From an uncultured Marinobacter sp. (GTDB lineage: Bacteria; Pseudomonadota; Gammaproteobacteria; Pseudomonadales; Oleiphilaceae), in contig NZ_CAMPJO010000001.1 in NCBI RefSeq assembly GCF_946886895.1, forward strand, positions 434,001 through 498,000: 64,000 nt of DNA. Reading direction: 5' to 3'. This document shows, one piece after another, positions 49,901-58,967 of the stretch; position 1 is the stretch's first letter; every line of letters begins with the position of its first letter. Made by a program: the position numbers and the translations under genes. A model generated the notes under the pieces. It was not told where the DNA came from. It saw only the letters and a program-made list of their open reading frames with translations, and made no database searches.

Positions 49901-50055
49901 ACACTGCCTCCAACGCATCCGCCAATTTATGAGTGTCTGCGTGAAGTGTAGTCAAAAGGATCTATACTGGTTCGACAACGGATTGCATCGGTTTACCGGT
50001 TCCCGGCGTAAAACCCGGAACACAAACCATTCGCCCCAAAGGAGCAGGAATCACC

Positions 50056-50856
50056 ATGATCAGTCTGAAAACGGCGGCTGCCGCCGCACTATCTCTCACT
50101 CTCGTAAGCACACAGGCATTGGCGGAGATGCAGACCAAGACCGTCGAGTACAAGGTTGGTGACACCATCTTCACCGGCTACATGGCCTGGGATGATGAAT
50201 TCGAACAGAAACGCCCGGGAATCCTTGTGGTCCATGAGTGGTGGGGCCACAACGACTTTGCCCGAGACCAGGCCGAAAGGCTGGCAGCGGCTGGTTACAC
50301 CGCATTCGCCCTGGACATGTATGGCTCCGGCAAACAGACGGACCACCCGGATACGGCGCAGAAGTTCATGCAGGAAGCCACAAAAGACATGGACCAGGTC
50401 AAGGCCCGCTTCATGAAGGCGATGGAGATCCTGCAAAACCATGACAGCGTTGATGCTTCACGTATTGCCGCCCAGGGCTACTGTTTTGGCGGCGCCGTGG
50501 TTCTGAATATGGCCCGCCTGGGCGTGGACCTGGATGGTGTTGTCAGTTTCCATGGCGCCCTGGGCAGCCCGATTACCGCTGAACCCGGAATGGTGAAGGC
50601 GCGGATCCAGGTATACACCGGTGGTGCCGACAAGATGGTTCCATCCGAACAGGTCGCCAGCCTGGTCAGGGAAATGCAGGATGCGAAAGTGGACCTGAAG
50701 CTGGTCACTTTCCCCGGAGTGCTGCATTCGTTCACCAACCCCGGCGCAGACAAGGTGGCCGAGGAGTTCGGCCTTCCGATTGGTTATGACGAAGAGGCAG
50801 CCACTCGTTCCTGGGAAGGTACCATGCGGTTTTACGAGGAGATTTTTGCTCTTTAA
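50056..50856 (+). CDS. Secreted dienelactone hydrolase family protein
   Basis: 266-residue alpha/beta hydrolase with an N-terminal signal peptide (LSLTLVSTQALAE), so it acts in the periplasm. The catalytic Cys is in GYCFGG, the Asp in TGGADKMV, and the His in GVLHSF, the Cys-Asp-His triad of the DLH family. AAGGAG lies upstream. A TATACT at 49963-49968 may be its -10. The natural ester substrate is unknown. Confidence 0.87.
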   Translation: MISLKTAAAAALSLTLVSTQALAEMQTKTVEYKVGDTIFTGYMAWDDEFEQKRPGILVVHEWWGHNDFARDQAERLAAAGYTAFALDMYGSGKQTDHPDTAQKFMQEATKDMDQVKARFMKAMEILQNHDSVDASRIAAQGYCFGGAVVLNMARLGVDLDGVVSFHGALGSPITAEPGMVKARIQVYTGGADKMVPSEQVASLVREMQDAKVDLKLVTFPGVLHSFTNPGADKVAEEFGLPIGYDEEAATRSWEGTMRFYEEIFAL

Positions 50857-50869
50857 CCGCAAGAATTGA

Positions 50870-50980
50870 CCGCCCCCCGGTCGTCATGGGCAGGAACAGA
50901 ATCAGGGTGAGCACGGTGGCCCAACACAGAATCCAGGCGGCTTTAATCGTTCGGGGTATGAGAGGTTTATCGTCAGTCAT
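50870..50980 (-). pseudogene. Possible 5' fragment of a membrane protein gene
   Basis: The first 37 codons of a minus-strand frame encode a plausible N-terminus with one membrane span (ATVLTLILFLPM); past this point the frame runs antisense through the dienelactone hydrolase gene and looks random. The ATG overlaps the T-run of the cold-shock gene terminator and has no Shine-Dalgarno. It resembles the start of acyltransferase-like membrane proteins, but the rest is missing. Confidence 0.4.
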
Positions 50981-51008
50981 AAAAAAAGGCAGCCGAAGCT
51001 GCCTTTTT
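50981..51008. terminator. Bidirectional intrinsic terminator
   Basis: AAAAAAAGGCAGC at 50981-50993, a CGAA tetraloop, and GCTGCCTTTTT at 50998-51008 form a strong stem with A and T tails on both sides. It terminates the minus-strand cold-shock gene and could also stop plus-strand transcription from the hydrolase gene. Confidence 0.9.
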
Positions 51009-51035
51009 GGCGGTTATTGCCGAATCCCTCAGGGA

Positions 51036-51242
51036 TTACAGGGCAACAACGTTCTCCGCCTGAGGACCTTTCTGGCCCTGGGTAACGGTAAACTCGACCT
51101 GCTGGCCTTCTGCCAGAGTCTTGAAACCGCTGCCCTGAATAGCGCTGTAGTGAACAAAAACGTCCGGGCCGCCTTCACGAGTGATAAAGCCAAAGCCTTT
51201 TGCTTCGTTGAAGAACTTAACAGTACCGGTAGTAGTAGACAT
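51036..51242 (-). CDS. Cold-shock domain protein (CspA family)
   Basis: 68-residue OB-fold RNA chaperone with both RNP motifs: KGFGFITR (RNP1) and DVFVHYSAI (RNP2), and the normal [12 protein letters not shown] start. The frame extends 21 bp upstream but ATG 51242 is the family start. The 239-bp region between it and crcB is gene-free and probably holds the long 5' leader usual for such genes. Confidence 0.95.
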   Translation of the reverse strand: MSTTTGTVKFFNEAKGFGFITREGGPDVFVHYSAIQGSGFKTLAEGQQVEFTVTQGQKGPQAENVVAL

Positions 51243-51481
51243 ACGTAAACTTCCTGAAATCAATCATATTATCTGCTGCCACGACCAACATGGATGCGCG
51301 GTCAACGTTTTGCGGAAATACAGAACTCGCGGAATCAAAAACAGGACGATCACTACTGACTGCGGAGGTACGTCTTATTCATGAAATGCTTTGCTGAATC
51401 TTTCCTACGCCCCTCACTGTACTCCTGAATCCAAACCTTGCCAAGGGCAAATTTAATTATTCATATAGGTACTGATACCCA

Positions 51482-51862
51482 TCAGCCCCGAACCAGCCCA
51501 AAGGTGTAAATTCCCAGCGCGGTCATGAGGATAGAGCCGATCACGTGGGCCAGGATACCGGTGATGGCCATGCCCCATTTGCCCTCCTGCAGGGCCGCGA
51601 GCATCTCCAGTGAAAAGGTGGAAAAGGTTGTAAGTGCGCCGCACAGACCGGTAATGGCAAACAGACGCCATTCGGGCGCCAGGCTGGTGCCGTGGCTGAA
51701 ATAGCCGATGAGCAGGCCAATCAGCCAGCCCCCGCCGAGGTTGGCCACCAGGGTGCCAATGGGTATGGCATGGTAACTGGCGTTCAGCCAGAGCCCGAGC
51801 AACCACCTCAGGTTGGCGCCGATAACGGCGCCAACACTCACAGCCAGAACAGACAACCACAT
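51482..51862 (-). CDS. crcB: Fluoride channel CrcB/Fluc
   Basis: 126-residue small four-helix membrane protein. The family signature GLCGALTTFSTFS (about residues 73-85) and N-terminal GAVIGANLRWLLG are present. AAGGAG precedes the ATG. It follows fadE by 22 bp on the same strand. No fluoride riboswitch was recognised upstream. Confidence 0.93.
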   Translation of the reverse strand: MWLSVLAVSVGAVIGANLRWLLGLWLNASYHAIPIGTLVANLGGGWLIGLLIGYFSHGTSLAPEWRLFAITGLCGALTTFSTFSLEMLAALQEGKWGMAITGILAHVIGSILMTALGIYTFGLVRG

Positions 51863-51884
51863 CCCGGGCTACTCCTTGTTCCCG

Positions 51885-54335
51885 TCAGGCGGGATTGTGA
51901 TCAATCACCGTGTCCTTGTTACGGGCGAACGCATCAAACGGGAAATCATCCACCGTCAGCATCTCCAGCACGACAGCTTCATACTGCCGCATGAAATCCG
52001 CCTCTTCCTTGGTGTAGATGCCCGCCTCCAGTGCCGCCTCGAACCGCTGCTCCGGGTGCAGTGCGGTCATCGGCAGCTCGCCCTTGGCATAGGCCTTGTT
52101 GGCCTTGCGGTAGAGCTGTTCGGCCTTGTCGTAATCCTTGAGCAGACCATTGTATCGGGCCACCGGGTTTTCCACCGGGCCCTCATCATCGGAGGTCCAG
52201 ACACTGGCAATGAGCTTGTGGCGGATCGGCGTGTCCGTGGAGATGGCACGGGCCAGGCTGCGGGCCAGGTCATCGTGGGGCTGCCCCCAGCGCCGGCCGA
52301 GCGGCATCGTGGTAGCACGCAGCACCAGCGCCACGGCGCGATTCGGCAGGTTCTGAAGGAACTCGTCGAGAGCATTCTCGGTGCGGTGCAATAACAGCTC
52401 CAGGCTGTATTCCATCACCTCTTTCTCACCTTCCACCGGCTGCGATTCGTGCCAGTTCTTGAGCACCATCGAGGCCAGATACAGGTTGGACAGCATATCC
52501 CCGAGCCGCGCGGAAATCAGTTCCCGCATCTTCAGCTCGCTGCCCAGAGTCGTCATCGCGGCATCGGCGCACAGGCCGAAAGCCGCGCTGAACCGGGAAA
52601 CCGCCTGGGCGTAGCGGGCGCTGGCGCCGTCGAACGGCACATCGGCACGGCCCAGCCCGAGCGCCTGGGTAAAGGCGCGGGCGGCATTGCCGAAGATCAG
52701 ACCGGCGTGGCCAAAGAAAGCATCGTCAAAGGCCTCAATATCGTCATTGTCCTTGGCGGCCAGTTCCTGGAGTACGTAAGGATGGCAGCGGATCGCGCCC
52801 TGGCCGAAGATCATCAGGCTGCGGGTCATGATGTTGGCACCCTCCACCGTGATCGACACCGCCGCACCACTGAAGCCGATGCCCAGGTAGTTGCGTGGTC
52901 CGAGGGTAACGGTTTTGCCCCCGTGCACGTCCATGGCGTCGGTCAGGACCCCGCGCTGGAACTCGGTCAGGTGGTACTTTAGGATCGCCGAAGGCACTGC
53001 GGGCTTCTCGCCCTTGTCGATCATGTTCGCGGTGTGATTCACCGCCGATTGGGCGATGTAGGTCTTGGCGGCAATGCGCGCCAGGGGCTCCTGCACGCCC
53101 TCCATATCCGCCACCGGCGTATTGAACTGGCGACGGATACGGGTGAACCCGCCGGCAGTACCCACGGAATAGGCAGCGGCCCCGGCCGCGCCGGACGGTA
53201 GCGTGATGCAGCGACCGACCGACAGGCATTCAACCAGCATTCGCCAGCCCTGGCCCGCCATTTCCTGACCACCGATGATGTAATCCAGTGGAATGAACAC
53301 GTCCTTGCCCTTGATCGGGCCATTCAGGAACGGTGTGCCGATGGGGCAGTGGCGACGCCCGATCTCCATGCCTTTGGTGTCCCGGGGGATCAGCGCACAG
53401 GTAATGCCGTAGTCGTCCTGCTCACCGAGCAGGCCGTCGGGGTCAAACATGCGAAACGCCAGGCCAATCACGGTGGCAATGGGCGCGAGGGTAATCCAGC
53501 GCTTCTCGAAGTTGAGCCGGATACCAACCACTTCCTTGCCGTTGAACTTGCCCTTGCAGACAATCCCGGTGTCCGGCAGCGAGGTGGCATCCGATCCGGC
53601 CCTGGGCCCGGTCAGACCAAAGCAGGGAATTTCACGGCCGTCGGCCAGACGCGGCAGGTAATGTTTTTTCTGCTCCTCGGTGCCGTACTTGACCAGCAGC
53701 TCGCCCGGGCCGAGTGAGTTGGGCACCCCCACGGACACCATCAGCATCTCGTTACCAGCCAGTTTTTGCAGGACCGCCGTCTGAGCCTTGGCGGAGAACT
53801 CCAGGCCGCCGTATTCCTTCGGAATGATCATGCCGAAAAACCCTTCCTTCTTCAGGAAGTCCCACAATTCCTTCGGCAAATCGGCCCGTTCGACCGCAAG
53901 ATCCCAGGCGTTGCACATGGCGATGGCCTGGGTGCACTGATTATCGACAAACGCTTGTTCCTCTTCAGACAAGCCGGTATTGCGGTTGATCAGCAGACGG
54001 TGCCAGTCCGGCTGGCCGGTGAACAGTTCACCGTCCCACCCCACCGTGCCGGCCTCCAGCGCGACTTTCTCGGTATCGGACACTTTTGGCGCCACCTTCT
54101 TGAAGGTGGCGAATATCCGCGGGGTCAACCAGCTCTGCCGGAAGCCCCTGAGGCCGGCAGCAGCGGTCAGGCCGGCACCGGCAAACAGCAACAGTGCCAG
54201 CCAGCCGGAGGCCAGTATCCAGGACAGCAGACCGACCACAGCCATGAGGGTGATCGCCGGCTTGGCGCCGGACTCACGACGCATCACGATCAGCAGACCG
54301 GCAAGCGCCACCACAAACAGAATAAGCGTCATCAT
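51885..54335 (-). CDS. fadE: FadE-type acyl-CoA dehydrogenase
   Basis: 816-residue fatty-acid beta-oxidation enzyme of the long bacterial FadE class. Two N-terminal membrane helices (about residues 1-60), then the dehydrogenase core with IIPKEYGGLEFS, CFGLTGPRAGSDATS, KRWITLAP, DVHGGKTVTLGPRN and EGANIMTRSLMIFGQG, then a C-terminal domain unique to this class. A palindrome lies upstream between it and rapA. Fits the fatty-acid/hydrocarbon theme of tesB and the rubredoxin genes. Confidence 0.96.
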   Translation of the reverse strand: MMTLILFVVALAGLLIVMRRESGAKPAITLMAVVGLLSWILASGWLALLLFAGAGLTAAAGLRGFRQSWLTPRIFATFKKVAPKVSDTEKVALEAGTVGWDGELFTGQPDWHRLLINRNTGLSEEEQAFVDNQCTQAIAMCNAWDLAVERADLPKELWDFLKKEGFFGMIIPKEYGGLEFSAKAQTAVLQKLAGNEMLMVSVGVPNSLGPGELLVKYGTEEQKKHYLPRLADGREIPCFGLTGPRAGSDATSLPDTGIVCKGKFNGKEVVGIRLNFEKRWITLAPIATVIGLAFRMFDPDGLLGEQDDYGITCALIPRDTKGMEIGRRHCPIGTPFLNGPIKGKDVFIPLDYIIGGQEMAGQGWRMLVECLSVGRCITLPSGAAGAAAYSVGTAGGFTRIRRQFNTPVADMEGVQEPLARIAAKTYIAQSAVNHTANMIDKGEKPAVPSAILKYHLTEFQRGVLTDAMDVHGGKTVTLGPRNYLGIGFSGAAVSITVEGANIMTRSLMIFGQGAIRCHPYVLQELAAKDNDDIEAFDDAFFGHAGLIFGNAARAFTQALGLGRADVPFDGASARYAQAVSRFSAAFGLCADAAMTTLGSELKMRELISARLGDMLSNLYLASMVLKNWHESQPVEGEKEVMEYSLELLLHRTENALDEFLQNLPNRAVALVLRATTMPLGRRWGQPHDDLARSLARAISTDTPIRHKLIASVWTSDDEGPVENPVARYNGLLKDYDKAEQLYRKANKAYAKGELPMTALHPEQRFEAALEAGIYTKEEADFMRQYEAVVLEMLTVDDFPFDAFARNKDTVIDHNPA

Positions 54336-54397
54336 AGGGTTTCTCTGTCGTCCATGGTTCAGGAATGTCGAAGACTACAATCAGTTACGCTCAACTT

Positions 54398-54414
54398 ACC
54401 TCATCAGATGAGGT
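54398..54414. promoter_or_regulatory. 17-bp palindrome upstream of fadE
   Basis: ACCTCATC(A)GATGAGGT is a perfect inverted repeat with a 1-nt centre. It lies 63 bp before the fadE start, close upstream of a TTGAGC -35-like hexamer, and 10 bp past the rapA stop. No T-run follows and the loop would be tiny, so an operator is likelier than a terminator. Confidence 0.4.
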
Positions 54415-54423
54415 GAGAACAGC

Positions 54424-57285
54424 TTACGCCGTCACGATAACGCGAATGCCTTCCAGGGCCAGACTGGCATGGCCAACGGCTTCCCTGGCGGCCTGCCATT
54501 GCTGACGGAAGAAGTCGATTTCTTCGTTCCGGATGGCCGGGTTCACTGTCCTGAGCGCCTCCAGCCGCTGGATCTCGGGCGTAAAGGCGGCATCAATCTG
54601 TGCCAGAGCCTGTTGCTTCAGGGGCTCCAGATGCGGCTCAGACAACCGCTCAACGTGATCCACCATGGTTTCCACCTGAGGCCGGATCTGCGGCACGATG
54701 GCCTGGGCAGTGCGCCGTCGGATGTTGGAACACAGGTCGTTCAGGCGGTCATGGGGCAGTGCGGCGGACAACTCCTTACCATTGACGTCCACCAGCAGCC
54801 GCAACGGCGAGACCGGCAGATAACGGGTCAGTTGCAGGGATTCCGGCGCCGGGCAGTGCACCGTGAACAGCGCCTCCATCAGCAGGGTACCCGGCGGCAG
54901 GGCTTTTACCGACAGACTGGCCAGCGCCGCTTTGCCCAGGCCGGAACTGGTGACCGAATCCATCACCCCGGTCACCATCGGATGCTCCCAGCTCATGAAC
55001 GCCAGATCCTCACGCTCCAGAGCATTCTGCCGATCCCAGGTCACGGTCACGCCGTCTTCGGGTAAATCGGTCACATGGCCGGCCTGGTAGTGTTCACCGG
55101 GGCGCAGGACATCGGCGTGGTCCGAGTGGTCTTCCACGTCGACCCCGAGAATATCGAACGCCTCCATCATGTAATCCCGCACCTGGGCCGAGCCTTCCTC
55201 CCGCTCGATGTCAGTAATCAGGGCGTCGGCGACATCGCGCCGGCACGAGTTCAGTTCAATCAGCGCGTCGCGGCCGTTCTGCAGCAGCGTTTTCAGGCGC
55301 AGGGTCTCGGCGGCGGAAGCCGACACCAGCTCCTCCAGTACCGAGAGGTCACCGTCGATCACTGCCTGCCAACGGGATTGCACCGCTCCTTGCACCGCCA
55401 CACCAACCGCGCAGCTTTCGGCAAAACCGTTCAGGCCATCCTGGAACCAGCGGTACTGCACTTCCTGGCTGGTGCCCTTGAGGTATGGGACGTGAATATC
55501 GATGGTCTTGGCCTGGCCGATGCGGTCGAGCCGGCCAATGCGCTGCTCCAGCAGGTCCGGGTTTGCTGGCAGGTCGAACAGCACCAGGTGGTGGGCAAAC
55601 TGGAAATTGCGGCCTTCACTGCCGATTTCCGAGCAGATCAGGGCCTGGGCGCCCTGCTCGCTGTCGGCGAAATAGGCCGCGGCCCGGTCACGCTCCACCA
55701 GGCTCAGGTGTTCGTGAAACGCGGCACTGCGGATGCCGGCCCGAAGCTGCAGGTAATGCTCCAGTGCCACGGCGGTGTCCGCCCGGGCACAGATCACGAC
55801 TACCTTGGCGGGGCGCAGGCCGGCCAGGGTCTTCTCCAGCCACGCCACCCGCGGATCCTGCGCCAGCCACTGGTCTTCGGCAACGGCCTGCTCCGGGGTC
55901 AGGCCCGGCAAACCGACACCGTGCGACAGGTACATTTCAGGGCATGCCAGCGGCACCGGCTTGGGGCGCCGCGCCGGAAACCCCTGGATTGCAGCCCGGG
56001 TGTTCCGGAACAGCACGCGCCCGGTGCCGTGCCGGTCCAGCAGGGCATCCATCACCGCCTGGCGAGGTGAAAGCCCCGACATCAGATCTGCCAGGTCATC
56101 CCCCAACCAGGCTTGCAAGGCGTTGCGATCGGCATCGTCAATCTCATGAGCCGCATCCCCGAGACGTTGCACCACGGCGTTGATGGCCTCGTACTGTTGC
56201 TCTTCCTCACGAAATGCCTCGAGGTCATGGAAACGGGCCGGGTCGAGCAGGCGCAGACGGGCAAAATGGCTGGCCACCCCTACCTGCTCCGGGGTTGCCG
56301 TCAGCAACAGCAGGCCCTCGCTAACGGCGGACAGTTCCTCAACCACCTGGTATTCCGGACTGGCTTCGGTCGGGCTCCAGGCCAGGTGATGGGCTTCGTC
56401 AACCACCATGAGGTCCCAGCCGGCCGAGAGCGCGTCTGCCCGGGCCCGCTCGCTGCCGACCAGAAAATCCAGACTGCACAACACCAACTGGTCACTTTCG
56501 AAAGGGTTGGCGGCCTCCGATTCCCCGAAGATATGGGTCATCAGGGCGTCGACGTCGCTCTCTTCCTCCTGCAAGGCCTCATAACGGCTCTGGTCGACGA
56601 TGGAAAAGCGCAGGTTAAAACGCCTGAGCATTTCCACCAACCACTGGTGCATCAATGAGTCCGGCACCACGATCAGGGCCCGGCGGGCACGGCCGGTGTG
56701 GAGCTGGTAATGCAGGATCAGGCCCGCTTCAATGGTCTTGCCGAGGCCCACTTCGTCTGCCAGCAGCACCCGTGGCGCATGGCGCCTGGCCACTTCATGG
56801 GCAATGTAGATCTGGTGCGGCAGGTGCTGCGTGCGCGCGCCAATCAGCCCCTGGGCCGGTGACGCGCGCAGGCGGTCCATATGCTGCAGCGTGGCAAACC
56901 GGAGCCGGAAAGCGCCGTTACGGTCAAACTGGCCCGCAAACAGGCGCTGATGGGGCGCCGAGAAGTTCACCGAACCGGCCAGTTTGACTTCGGAAATCGG
57001 GTGCAGGTTCTCGCCATCATCACCGTGGTACAGCAGTACGCCACCCACATCCTCAACCGCCCGAACCACGTAGGATTCGCCGTCGAAGGTCTCGATCTGT
57101 TCGCCAATCTGGTAAATGATCCTGGACAGGGGCGCGTTATCGATGGCGTAGGTGCGTTCCTCATCGGCGGCCGGAAACCCCAGGGTGACCCGCCGGCCAG
57201 ACAGGTCCGTAACGATGCCCAGGCCGAGGGCGGTATCGCTGTGACTGACCCAGCGTTGACCAATAACAAATTCCGATGTATCCAA
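54424..57285 (-). CDS. rapA: RNA polymerase-associated ATPase RapA
   Basis: 953-residue Swi2/Snf2-type ATPase that recycles RNA polymerase. N-terminal Tudor-like domain opens at FVIGQRWVSHSDTALGLG; helicase motifs are LLADEVGLGKTIEAG (Walker A), DEAHHLAW (Walker B), LLTATPEQ, and IGRLDRIGQ (motif VI). The start is a TTG at 57285 with GGAGG 4 nt upstream; an in-frame ATG further up would overlap cysZ. Length matches E. coli RapA (968). Confidence 0.96.
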   Translation of the reverse strand: MDTSEFVIGQRWVSHSDTALGLGIVTDLSGRRVTLGFPAADEERTYAIDNAPLSRIIYQIGEQIETFDGESYVVRAVEDVGGVLLYHGDDGENLHPISEVKLAGSVNFSAPHQRLFAGQFDRNGAFRLRFATLQHMDRLRASPAQGLIGARTQHLPHQIYIAHEVARRHAPRVLLADEVGLGKTIEAGLILHYQLHTGRARRALIVVPDSLMHQWLVEMLRRFNLRFSIVDQSRYEALQEEESDVDALMTHIFGESEAANPFESDQLVLCSLDFLVGSERARADALSAGWDLMVVDEAHHLAWSPTEASPEYQVVEELSAVSEGLLLLTATPEQVGVASHFARLRLLDPARFHDLEAFREEEQQYEAINAVVQRLGDAAHEIDDADRNALQAWLGDDLADLMSGLSPRQAVMDALLDRHGTGRVLFRNTRAAIQGFPARRPKPVPLACPEMYLSHGVGLPGLTPEQAVAEDQWLAQDPRVAWLEKTLAGLRPAKVVVICARADTAVALEHYLQLRAGIRSAAFHEHLSLVERDRAAAYFADSEQGAQALICSEIGSEGRNFQFAHHLVLFDLPANPDLLEQRIGRLDRIGQAKTIDIHVPYLKGTSQEVQYRWFQDGLNGFAESCAVGVAVQGAVQSRWQAVIDGDLSVLEELVSASAAETLRLKTLLQNGRDALIELNSCRRDVADALITDIEREEGSAQVRDYMMEAFDILGVDVEDHSDHADVLRPGEHYQAGHVTDLPEDGVTVTWDRQNALEREDLAFMSWEHPMVTGVMDSVTSSGLGKAALASLSVKALPPGTLLMEALFTVHCPAPESLQLTRYLPVSPLRLLVDVNGKELSAALPHDRLNDLCSNIRRRTAQAIVPQIRPQVETMVDHVERLSEPHLEPLKQQALAQIDAAFTPEIQRLEALRTVNPAIRNEEIDFFRQQWQAAREAVGHASLALEGIRVIVTA

Positions 57286-57301
57286 GAAACCTCCAGAGCA
57301 A

Positions 57302-58051
57302 TTATTGACGGGTTGCGCCGTTTTCACGCACCCAGTAGGCGGTGGCACCACACACCGCTGCCGGCACCACGAACAGGTTCAGCACCGGCACCATGGCCGC
57401 CAGCGCCACGGGCAGGCCAAAGCCCATGGCCGACAGCCGGGTATTGCCCAGCAACCGGCGCAGGGCCGGAAAACTGACCTTGTGGTTATCGGCCGGGTAA
57501 TCCACGTACTGCAGCGCCATCATCCAACTGTTGAACAGGAACCAGAGCACCGCCGCGACCAGATTCACCACCGGAATCAGGCCAATCGCGAACAGACCGA
57601 TGGCCCTGGGCAGGTAGTAGGTGATTTTCTGGACTTCGCGCCAGAGCGCACGGGGGATATCCTTGATGATCGATGCCCAGCCGTCTTCCGTAGTAACCTC
57701 CTGGCCGGTCAGGTGTTTTTCCGTCAGCTCGGAAAGGTAGCCATAAAACGGGGAGCCGATCAGGTTGGCGATGATCACGAAGCCGTAGGCCAGCATCAGG
57801 AGAATGACGGCGCCATAGAGAATCCAGAACAGCCAGTCCAGCGCCTGCAACCAGGCCCAGTCCGGCAGCCAGGCCATGGCCGCGGCCACCAGACCGGCGA
57901 ACAGTTCACCGAGGAAAAAAGCGAGCAGGCCAAACAGCAGGATGTTGATGAACAGTGGGATGATCACGAACAGGCGCAGCCCGGGCTGACGAATCAGGCG
58001 GAATCCCTCCCCCAGATAGCCGAGTCCACGAAAAAAGTTACCCTTGAGCAT
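57302..58051 (-). CDS. cysZ: CysZ-like sulfate transport protein
   Basis: 249-residue membrane protein of the EI24/CysZ family, N-terminal MLKGNFFRGLGYLGEGFRLI and several long hydrophobic helices including NLIGSPFYGYLSE. CysZ mediates sulfate uptake for cysteine synthesis. An earlier ATG is in frame; ATG 58051 is the family start, with GGAGG 11 nt upstream. rapA follows 16 bp later on the same strand. Confidence 0.88.
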   Translation of the reverse strand: MLKGNFFRGLGYLGEGFRLIRQPGLRLFVIIPLFINILLFGLLAFFLGELFAGLVAAAMAWLPDWAWLQALDWLFWILYGAVILLMLAYGFVIIANLIGSPFYGYLSELTEKHLTGQEVTTEDGWASIIKDIPRALWREVQKITYYLPRAIGLFAIGLIPVVNLVAAVLWFLFNSWMMALQYVDYPADNHKVSFPALRRLLGNTRLSAMGFGLPVALAAMVPVLNLFVVPAAVCGATAYWVRENGATRQ

Positions 58052-58148
58052 CGCTGGCCGGACCTCCGCTTCAATGACAATGACGGGGCGCAAAGCATAT
58101 CATGTTGAACACGTTCCCACAGCCCGCCAACACTCAGGAACACCGCGG

Positions 58149-58553
58149 ATGACAGTATTAAAACGGAAACTGACCACGCTGCTGCGAACCCGGGGGCTCT
58201 GGCGCCTGGCGCTGCTGATTTCCGTGATCGTTATCGGGTTTCTGGCCACCACCAATACCGACTATCCGATCCCGTCGTCACCCAGTGACAAAATCAACCA
58301 TCTTCTGGCCTTTATCGAGCTGACTCTCCTCACCCGGCTGGCCTGGCCCGAGCTCCGGGCTCTGTGGTTTGCCCCGACCCTGCTGGGTTTTGGTTTTGCC
58401 ATCGAGCTGGTCCAGGCCAGTCTGCCCTACCGGGATTTTTCCCTGGCCGACCTGGCCGCGGACGGCGCCGGCATTGCCATTGGCCTGCTGCCGTGGCCGG
58501 GTGTCAAAAATGCCGGCAAATCGAATTTGCGAAATTCGCCCGAATCCTTGTAG
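58149..58553 (+). CDS. VanZ-like membrane protein
   Basis: 134-residue protein with about four membrane helices and the VanZ-like pattern: DKINHLLAF with a conserved His, then GFGFAIELVQ and LADLAADGAGIAIG. VanZ-like proteins in this setting have no proven role. The frame begins further upstream, but ATG 58149 gives a natural basic N-terminus before the first helix. Confidence 0.78.
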   Translation: MTVLKRKLTTLLRTRGLWRLALLISVIVIGFLATTNTDYPIPSSPSDKINHLLAFIELTLLTRLAWPELRALWFAPTLLGFGFAIELVQASLPYRDFSLADLAADGAGIAIGLLPWPGVKNAGKSNLRNSPESL

Positions 58554-58559
58554 GAAATC

Positions 58560-58577
58560 TCTCACAAAAGCGTGAGA
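58560..58577. promoter_or_regulatory. Inverted repeat with 6-nt spacer upstream of the sRNA
   Basis: TCTCAC(AAAAGC)GTGAGA lies just after the VanZ-like stop and about 165 bp before the predicted sRNA start. Spacing and distance are like GacA/UvrY activator sites of csr/rsm RNAs, but the half-sites do not match TGTAAG/CTTACA. It could equally be a weak 3' hairpin of the preceding gene. Confidence 0.3.
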
Positions 58578-58735
58578 CCTTGTGGTGAGATTGCGTACGC
58601 GAGCATCCGGGAACGCCCTCCCCATGGTTCCAACTTACTGATAAAACTGCATTATTTTAGCCATCCCCAAAACCTTAGGCCCAATACCGTGCAAGGTTCA
58701 CATGTTTGTCAAAGTCCGATTGGTATATTGTTCTC

Positions 58736-58967
58736 GTCAGGGATTGACAGGGATCTGGACGACGCAACGGAGGCACCCCGGCAAGGATTGCAGGGAGAGG
58801 CATGGACACATGGACGCCTCGCTTAAGGGATAACTATTCGGATAGCCGGCTCGGATGCCGGCACCAGGGAGCGGCCCAGGGATTTTGCAACACGGCTGTT
58901 GCTGCATGCGCAGGGATGCGCCGACCTGTTCCGAGAAAGGGTGACCTCAGGGTCGCCCTTTTTTTTT
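58736..58967 (+). ncRNA. Candidate CsrB/RsmZ-type regulatory RNA
   Basis: About 232 nt without a credible ORF. It contains 14 GGA motifs (GGA starting at 58741, 58751, 58757, 58769, 58785, 58794, 58804, 58812, 58828, 58840, 58853, 58868, 58880, 58914), many as AGGGA or CGGA. Several sit in hairpin loops: GTCA(GGGAT)TGAC at the 5' end, GCAA(GGA)TTGC, GCCGGC(TCGGAT)GCCGGC and GCGCA(GGGA)TGCGC. A TATATT at 58724-58729 is a reasonable -10, and a strong terminator closes it. This is the architecture of RNAs that titrate CsrA/RsmA; the 5' end resembles RsmY. Start position is approximate. Confidence 0.78.
58939..58967 (+). terminator. Intrinsic terminator of the sRNA
   Basis: GGGTGACC (58939-58946), loop TCAG, GGTCGCCC (58951-58958) with one G-U pair, followed by nine T residues. 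No protein gene ends nearby, so the strong terminator itself argues for a separate RNA gene. Confidence 0.92.

Noticed and set aside
51863..51900. Fluoride riboswitch before crcB
   Set aside because: The leader is only 22 nt between fadE and crcB and shows none of the conserved fluoride aptamer sequence.
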